NCBI GenBank assembly: GCA_943325655.2
Contig: CALPQG020000064.1
Location: 1 to 9,815 of the forward strand
Reading direction: 5' to 3'
DNA length: 9,815 nucleotides
Source of the DNA: Bifidobacterium breve
GTDB lineage: Bacteria > Bacteroidota > Bacteroidia > Cytophagales > UBA9547
Numbering within the stretch: the first letter of the stretch is position 1; each line of letters begins with the position of its first letter. Shown here piece by piece: positions 5,051 to 9,815 of this stretch. The notes under the pieces were generated by a model. That model was given only the letters and a program-made list of their open reading frames with translations, did no database searches and had not been told where the DNA came from. The position numbers were made by a program, and so were the translations under genes.

Positions 5051-7633
5051 TTACTTAATTTGGTCTGGAAATGCAACCTTTAATTCTTCAAGACTATAAA
5101 CTGTTCCTGTTTTTAAGTCTTTAACGCTTTTTACCCAATTTTCAGGATAACCTAAAGGCAAAAGAACTTGGTCAGCTCCACCAGAATAAACAGACTGCGG
5201 TGCAATTTTACCTAAATTTAATTTCGCACCTTTTTCTACAATAAGCTCAGCCTCAAACTGCATCGTACTCCATTTTTTCAGGATAGCTAATTCGTTTCTA
5301 CCTAGGACTGCTTCGGTAGAAGAAAAACCACCAAATAATTTAGCTTGATTGGCACTTCCTCCAAATCGTCTAAAAACGCCAACATTTTCTAAAGCTTCGG
5401 CTGTATAATAGTAGTTATCAAGGAAACTTTCCTTGATAAATTGAGGTAAAGATTCGTCTTTAGCAATAATTTTTACTCTGTCGAATATAGCAACTCTATA
5501 CTTTTCTAGTATGTTCCCCGCCCCCTGTAGAATTCCAAATTTCTCTAAAATATCATCAATTTCACTGTCACTCTTTTTGAAATATTTTTTCAGGGCTGCA
5601 ATAAATTTTACTTTATTGCCTGGAGATTCTTTTACCCATAATACAAATTTTCCGATTGCTTTTCCGCCTGCAGCTGATGCTCCTTCAGAAATATAATAAA
5701 TGGCCACTTCCCGCATACATGATTCGGTAAGTTTTAAGCCATCGATTGTTTTACCGTCATTATCATCCAGGTAATTGACCATACCTCCGCCACAGTTAAG
5801 TACGGCTTTGGCAACGGGATTTGTTAAGAATTCTTCTACAGCAGAAACGGCTACATCAGTTTTGTCAATTTGACTGAAGGCGGCACTCAGTGAGCCAACA
5901 TCCTTAAAGTAGTAATTGATAGTTACCTGTAAAACAGCGTTGACAGCGGCTGCAGTAGCAGCTTTTTTGGCAGCTTGTTTACTAACCTGTAACCCAACAA
6001 AACCAACTACACTTGTTCCTCCGGAAGGAATAGCCAATGCTATACATATAGCACCTTCAACAACTACTTCAGAAATGACTTCCCCATTTTCGCGCATATA
6101 ATTGTCTAATGCATCAAATTGGTGATCAACATAAGTTACGGAACCCCATAATGTCCTAACATCTTTAGGGTCATTACTATAAACACATTTTCCATTATCA
6201 TTATGAACATATTTCCCAAGATATACCCAGTTGGTTGGTTCATATTGACTGTCGAAAGAAAGTGATTTGCCATAAACTTTTCTCTTGGTAACTTTATTAC
6301 TATACCAAGCATAGTCCATATCGTCACGCTTACTTGCAAGTAATTTTTGTAAGTTACTTGACATAATTGCAACCGTTTGACTATAAATTTTTTCTCCATC
6401 GTTTGATCTTGACTGATCTACGTGGATACCAATAATCATGGCATAACCGTAAGTATTGTTATATGTTTCTTCATAGGCTAATTGCACTGCTGATTTTAGG
6501 TGGTATTTATTTACATCAGAAGTAACAATAATGACGTATTTAATATCTTCATCATCAGAGAGAGAATTAATTTTTATTCCATTAAGATCTCCATAATTTT
6601 TGATAAGGGTTAAAAATGTAGGGCTACATTTTAACAAACCGGCATAGTCTCTTATAACAAAGTTCCCGCTTTGTACCGCTTTTACATTATAATTAAAGTC
6701 ATCAAGTTTGGTGTCATGTTGTTGTAGATAACTGCTTGTCGAATATTTGACATTCCATATTACAGTTCTTGCATCTAAATTTACACCAGATTCATCTTTA
6801 AAGAAATCTGGGTTTGCAATATATTTATTAAAAATATTAATCAGTTTTGTTACATATGGATTGGTTACACCAGCATTATCATCAGTTGCATGGTATAACC
6901 TCTTTGCAGTACTAATTTCATTTACGCCAAGAGCCATTCTCCTAATTTCAGCAACAAGAACTTTTACACTACTACCCTTTAATTCTTCTCCTAATGCTAC
7001 AACTGGAGTATATTTTAATATCCAATTAGATTTAGAATTTACTTGTCTTGGACCAACTAAAGTGCTTGAATACATGTGCAACAATGCACCTTTATCGTTA
7101 TTTGCACCTAGTTTACTTCTTTCAAATATTAATTGGGTCGCACTGGAATTTTGTTTCTTATAATCATCCCAAATTTTATTATACCTGGCTTTGTCTGTAG
7201 GTTTATTGCTATTATCTAAATCTTTCCAATCTTGTGGACTTATACCTTTAACATATTTCAGGTAATCATCAAAATCTTGATAACTGTCAGTGTCAAATAA
7301 TGTTGGTTGTTTAGTAGTATAAAGTACATATAAAACTACTTCGCTGTTTTTACTTTTTACAGTAGAATTATCATGGAAAGTTTTTAGCTTTAAATTTAAT
7401 GCATCCCTTTCTTCCACTGAAAGTGGATGAATTTGTTTGAATACTTCAAATCGGGCATCGACAATGTAATTAACTTTGTCGGCTTGCCCACTCTCTATAT
7501 AATATGCATTTGAATCAATCTGCTGATCAATTAATTGAGCATAATAAGTAATTAAACTGTCACTTTCAGTTGCAATTGATATACTTTGAATGCCTAAAAA
7601 CAGACTTATAAATATTAATAATCTAATTTTCAT
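5051..7633 (-). CDS. Exported multidomain protein with C-terminal ADP-ribosyltransferase-like toxin domain
   Basis: Residues 1-21 form a Sec-type signal peptide (basic KIR, hydrophobic LLIFISLFLGI, then SISIA). A long region to about 510 is not recognised. Residues 517-577 are rich in Gly, Ala and Val (EVVVEGAICIALAIPSGG, KKAATAAAVNAVLQV) and look like the hydrophobic pre-toxin segment of polymorphic toxins. The last ~110 residues form a separate domain: VFRRFGG (Arg755/756), GGFSST (770-773), a strand FEAELIVEKGAKLNLGKI, and GGADQVLLP (818-826). This order of Arg, Ser-Ser-Thr and a late acidic/Gln-VLLP strand resembles R-S-E ADP-ribosyltransferase or related NAD-using toxin folds; the expected ExE is not clear, with Asp821-Gln822 in its place. 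ATG overlaps the upstream stop (TAATG). No type IX C-terminal sorting domain is seen, so delivery is unclear. Confidence 0.6.
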   Translation of the reverse strand: MKIRLLIFISLFLGIQSISIATESDSLITYYAQLIDQQIDSNAYYIESGQADKVNYIVDARFEVFKQIHPLSVEERDALNLKLKTFHDNSTVKSKNSEVVLYVLYTTKQPTLFDTDSYQDFDDYLKYVKGISPQDWKDLDNSNKPTDKARYNKIWDDYKKQNSSATQLIFERSKLGANNDKGALLHMYSSTLVGPRQVNSKSNWILKYTPVVALGEELKGSSVKVLVAEIRRMALGVNEISTAKRLYHATDDNAGVTNPYVTKLINIFNKYIANPDFFKDESGVNLDARTVIWNVKYSTSSYLQQHDTKLDDFNYNVKAVQSGNFVIRDYAGLLKCSPTFLTLIKNYGDLNGIKINSLSDDEDIKYVIIVTSDVNKYHLKSAVQLAYEETYNNTYGYAMIIGIHVDQSRSNDGEKIYSQTVAIMSSNLQKLLASKRDDMDYAWYSNKVTKRKVYGKSLSFDSQYEPTNWVYLGKYVHNDNGKCVYSNDPKDVRTLWGSVTYVDHQFDALDNYMRENGEVISEVVVEGAICIALAIPSGGTSVVGFVGLQVSKQAAKKAATAAAVNAVLQVTINYYFKDVGSLSAAFSQIDKTDVAVSAVEEFLTNPVAKAVLNCGGGMVNYLDDNDGKTIDGLKLTESCMREVAIYYISEGASAAGGKAIGKFVLWVKESPGNKVKFIAALKKYFKKSDSEIDDILEKFGILQGAGNILEKYRVAIFDRVKIIAKDESLPQFIKESFLDNYYYTAEALENVGVFRRFGGSANQAKLFGGFSSTEAVLGRNELAILKKWSTMQFEAELIVEKGAKLNLGKIAPQSVYSGGADQVLLPLGYPENWVKSVKDLKTGTVYSLEELKVAFPDQIK

Positions 7634-7914
7634 TATTCTTTAGTTTTTTTATACGTTGAAAATAAAATGTAAATGCTAATTACAGCTAATAAACCGCCGA
7701 ACCATTTGCTTGTAAATAATGCACCAAAGACTTTTATAATCAGAAAGACGATGCCTGAACGCCTGTTAGTGCCATACTCAAATGTTTTTTCAGCCACGGC
7801 TTTATTATCTACTTCCAAATTACTGGTAAAGAATATGATAACCGCTGCTGCCACCAACATTAAAATGGCTATGGCGGTATTTCGTATTTTAGTGTCGAGA
7901 GAATTATTGTCCAT
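7633..7914 (-). CDS. Small membrane protein of the toxin operon
   Basis: This 93-residue protein has a clear transmembrane helix at about 13-31 (AIAILMLVAAAVIIFFT), a polar loop of about 20 residues (EVDNKAVAEKTFEYGTNRR), and a hydrophobic stretch at 54-87 that can form one long or two short helices broken by SKWFGG. The basic end (YKKTKE) and the arginine pair at 51-52 suggest the tail and one loop face the cytoplasm. It matches no family that I know. It is locked into the operon: the ATG lies 11 bp inside the upstream gene and the TAA shares a base with the ATG of the 860-residue protein. The coupling suggests that it works stoichiometrically with its neighbours, for instance as a membrane anchor, channel or chaperone for the toxin; that role is inference. 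Confidence 0.7.
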   Translation of the reverse strand: MDNNSLDTKIRNTAIAILMLVAAAVIIFFTSNLEVDNKAVAEKTFEYGTNRRSGIVFLIIKVFGALFTSKWFGGLLAVISIYILFSTYKKTKE

Positions 7915-8830
7915 TGATAAGGTATTTATCTTTTAAAGTTCCAATTTTAACCGTAAGTAAATCTTTTACCTGTTTTTCAAAATCAGGATTTTTCCCATCT
8001 AGCACATCATTTACAAAGCTTTCACTAAGTGTAGTTATGTCAACTTTTAATTGCTTAATAAATTCGTTTGCGGTAACAAGTAACTCATCTGGTTGCAGTA
8101 GTGACTGATATGCGGTCATGTAGAATGCCAAAACAACCATTTGATCCATTGTAGTATAATAATTATCGTATAATTGCATGAGCTTTAAGGTTTTCGGATC
8201 CTTCTTAAGTATGTCAACCTCTGCATCGCTTAGTGCAAGGTTATTATATTCTTCAATACTCACAACCTCTCCACATTTTTCAATGTTACTGTCTCCAAAA
8301 TCAATCTGACTTTCATCAGTATCAATATCTTTTTTGGCATTGTTTTCATCTGAATTCCATACGAACAAACTTTTTAAATTTGCAAAAGAAGTGTTCATCG
8401 AAGTCAACTCTGTATTAATTATTTTTTTTACTATTTCAGGGAATTTACCTATTGCGTTGGCGATATTCTTAATAACAGCTGGTGCGTGGTTTACAGCATC
8501 TTTTAATTCAGCGACAAAACTTTTAAACATTTCTTTGAAAGTTTTACTTTCCGCTACTTGATCTCCATCTGGGTTATTTTTAGCGGATTTCCAATCAGTA
8601 TACGCCTGTTTTAATTCATTATACTTTTGTTGCAATTCTTCTTTTCCTGTTTGAACCTGATTGATTACATCTTGAAAATCATTCATGTAACCATCAATTA
8701 TGTTTATATTATTTTCTAAATCTTCCAATTGTTTATCAAAAACTTCAGAAATTTGATTTATTTGCTGAGCCAAATCAGCCCCAATCGGTATTACCTGAGC
8801 AGATTTCACCACCACTGTTCCACCCGACAT
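7904..8830 (-). CDS. Helical coiled-coil protein, first gene of the toxin operon
   Basis: The 308-residue protein is almost all helix. Residues 20-82 show a coiled-coil pattern (QQINQISEVFDKQLEDLENN, then EELQQKYNELKQAYTDW); a middle amphipathic part (100-160) has few charged breaks, and the acidic loop at about 165-190 is followed by a second helical half. There is no signal peptide and no membrane segment. Long alpha-helical proteins before a toxin often serve as secretion partners or adaptors, as LXG domains and their helpers do in Gram-positive systems, but I see no homology that proves this here. The ATG at 8828-8830 lacks a good ribosome site. The frame stays open 19 codons upstream (HLQVDENLR just before the Met reads like protein) and enters a repeat at 8861, so the gene may have lost its native start. 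Confidence 0.7.
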   Translation of the reverse strand: MSGGTVVVKSAQVIPIGADLAQQINQISEVFDKQLEDLENNINIIDGYMNDFQDVINQVQTGKEELQQKYNELKQAYTDWKSAKNNPDGDQVAESKTFKEMFKSFVAELKDAVNHAPAVIKNIANAIGKFPEIVKKIINTELTSMNTSFANLKSLFVWNSDENNAKKDIDTDESQIDFGDSNIEKCGEVVSIEEYNNLALSDAEVDILKKDPKTLKLMQLYDNYYTTMDQMVVLAFYMTAYQSLLQPDELLVTANEFIKQLKVDITTLSESFVNDVLDGKNPDFEKQVKDLLTVKIGTLKDKYLINGQ

Positions 8831-8858
8831 GCGGAGGTTTTCGTCTACCTGGAGGTGA

Positions 8859-8995
8859 GCAAAATATTTCTTCCTAAACTTTACACCTCAATTATTTCCT
8901 TGGTACAAGTCACCACTTCGTTCAGACTTGCACCAGCATTCGCGATGTGCTAGCGCGAGGCACCGTCACGATGCCCCAGCAGGGCACCAGCAGGG
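8859..8995 (+). repeat. REP-like repeat, subfamily 2, at the 5' edge of the toxin operon
   Basis: GCAAAATATTTCTTCCTAAA opens a block matching 4488-4567. The hairpin is CAAGTC (8906-8911)/GACTTG (8925-8930) with the loop ACCACTTCGTTCA and the tail CACCAGC. It extends into a GC-rich part with more short inverted pieces (CGCG..CGCG near 8941-8957; CCCCAGCAGGGCACCAGCAGG around 8975-8995). It occupies the place where the promoter of the operon starting at 8830 would be expected. Confidence 0.75.
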
Positions 8996-8999
8996 TTTG

Positions 9000-9119
9000 C
9001 TACTTTTTATTTCTTCTGCTTAGTAATTTTATACCTATTATTATCGCCAATATAATTATGATAATAACAGGATTATCTGTGATGCTTCTTAATGCCTGGC
9101 TGGTAAATGCTAAATACAT
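9000..9119 (-). CDS. Small single-pass membrane protein, 39 residues
   Basis: An ORF too short for usual gene callers starts at ATG 9117-9119 and ends at TAG 9000-9002. It encodes a short polar head (MYLAFTSQALRSITDNP), one strongly hydrophobic helix of Ile and Leu (residues 18-31), and a basic tail (SRRNKK), the expected shape of a membrane protein with the tail in the cytoplasm. It starts 18 bp after the stop of the upstream gene on the same strand, so co-transcription is likely. It ends right at a GC-rich repeat. The plus-strand frame over the same bases is also hydrophobic but begins inside the repeat, so I prefer this one. Function unknown; small membrane toxins and membrane immunity proteins have this form. 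It could be a chance frame. Confidence 0.45.
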   Translation of the reverse strand: MYLAFTSQALRSITDNPVIIIIILAIIIGIKLLSRRNKK

Positions 9120-9137
9120 ATCTTATTTTTAAATAAT

Positions 9138-9815
9138 TTAAATATTATAAATTGGTGCTAATGTTTCCAAACGAGTTTTTAACTTTTCATAGTATGGAAT
9201 CCATGGAAGTAGAGACTCTTTCCCTTTAATCATTGCATCAACTTTTAAAATTTTCTTTTTAAAATTACCATCATTACAAAATTTGGAAATAATTAAACCA
9301 CGAAAAACATTATCCACAGTGCCACACAATATTTCAGCCCAGTGCTTTCCTGCTGCCTCCAATCTGTCCATTTCTTCGAGTATATTTGGCATATAGCTAT
9401 ACTTATCAATAAATGCTTGCCCTTCATTCAAAAAATAGTTTCTGATCCATTCGGTTAATTTATCTAAATCTTCATAACTATCAATAATATAACCACCAGC
9501 AAGATAATTTCCTTCCATCATTGGTGTTTTAGTGTCCTTAACCGTTGATAAAAAATATTTCTTATTATCTATATATGACAAATCATTATTAGGCAATTTT
9601 ATGTCATACATAATTGTTTCAATAATTTTAATACTTACAGATTGTTTGGAGAAAAAAATACTCCCCCCTGTTTTGAAATTAAAAAAACAAAAAGAAGTAA
9701 ACTCGGATGTTTCTTTCACATAATGTGGATCACCGCTGGTATTAAACAACTTATACCCCAATGGTTTTAATATTGGAGTTAATTCACCAAACAGTTTGTC
9801 TTTTCTTTCTTTAAC
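9138..9815 (-). CDS. DUF4304-like protein, 5' end outside the window
   Basis: The reading frame is open to the right edge, so the true start lies beyond it; the internal TTG at 9759-9761 is not needed as a start. The visible 225 residues begin KERKDKLFGELTPILKPLGYKL, the L..ILKPLG(F/Y)K pattern typical of DUF4304 N-termini, followed by strands (FTSFCFFNFKTGG) and a helical C-terminal half (EDLDKLTEWIRNYFLNEGQAF; KILKVDAMIKGKESLLPWIP). It has no signal peptide or membrane segment. DUF4304 proteins are often found near polymorphic toxins and have been proposed as immunity proteins, which fits the neighbourhood. The cognate toxin would then be to the right of the window. Family assignment is from motif memory and should be treated as moderate. 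Confidence 0.6.
   Translation of the reverse strand, partial: VKERKDKLFGELTPILKPLGYKLFNTSGDPHYVKETSEFTSFCFFNFKTGGSIFFSKQSVSIKIIETIMYDIKLPNNDLSYIDNKKYFLSTVKDTKTPMMEGNYLAGGYIIDSYEDLDKLTEWIRNYFLNEGQAFIDKYSYMPNILEEMDRLEAAGKHWAEILCGTVDNVFRGLIISKFCNDGNFKKKILKVDAMIKGKESLLPWIPYYEKLKTRLETLAPIYNI

Noticed and set aside
6136..7163. Frames at 6136-6399 (minus) and 6747-7163 (plus)
   Set aside because: Both lie wholly inside the 860-residue coding sequence in other frames, have no domain signals, and are composition shadows.
8947..9132. Plus-strand 61-codon frame with hydrophobic stretch
   Set aside because: It begins within the GC-rich repeat and is the complement of the more plausible minus-strand 39-residue membrane ORF; the Ile/Leu-rich look on both strands comes from the AT-rich composition.
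9752..9763. CCATTGGGGTAT on the minus strand, identical to 4735-4746
   Set aside because: Here it lies in coding sequence for the conserved KPLGYK segment of the DUF4304-like gene, with no other repeat parts nearby, so chance is the likelier reason.

Overview
The window looks like an accessory region of a Bacteroidota chromosome. The DNA is AT-rich, there is a short Cys lipoprotein leader ending LSCS, a TAnnTTTG-type -7 box lies ahead of the toxin-antitoxin pair, and long imperfect palindromes sit between genes. Genus cannot be read from the sequence. Nearly all genes are on the minus strand; only the toxin-antitoxin pair is on plus.

Layout, left to right. (1) 1-1238: a REP-associated tyrosine transposase gene (rayT, 205-756) inside about 95-bp imperfect inverted repeats, next to a broken second rayT copy at the left edge and a dense cluster of hairpin repeats. 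(2) 1239-3357: an alpha/beta-hydrolase-like (lipase-type) gene overlapping a lipoprotein gene, arranged like a lipase effector with its immunity lipoprotein. The hydrolase reading frame is cut at its 5' side by (3) 3348-3571, a 224-bp rayT element that has lost the transposase core and looks like a MITE. (4) 3572-4770: further palindromic repeats around a RelE/ParE-type toxin-antitoxin operon (3858-4398). (5) 4771-8830: a tight four-gene operon, transcribed right to left: a helical coiled-coil protein, a small membrane protein, an 860-residue exported protein whose last ~110 residues resemble an NAD-dependent ADP-ribosyltransferase-like toxin domain, and a 90-residue likely immunity protein. 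An intrinsic terminator closes it and overlaps the last stop codon. (6) 8859-9815: another REP-type repeat at the 5' edge of that operon, a 39-residue single-pass membrane ORF, and the 3' part of a gene resembling DUF4304 proteins that runs off the window.

Reading as a whole: this appears to be an antagonism island built from several toxin/immunity-type cassettes, each bordered directly by members of a RayT-linked REP family. At three cassette edges the repeat touches or truncates the coding frame (1239, 3348 and 8861). Two repeat subfamilies share a stem-loop (CAAGTC...GACTTG followed by CRCCAG), and one stem pair shows a compensatory base change between copies, which supports selection on the folded form. 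The four-gene toxin operon is the best candidate for a little-described system; its delivery route and target cannot be settled from sequence alone.
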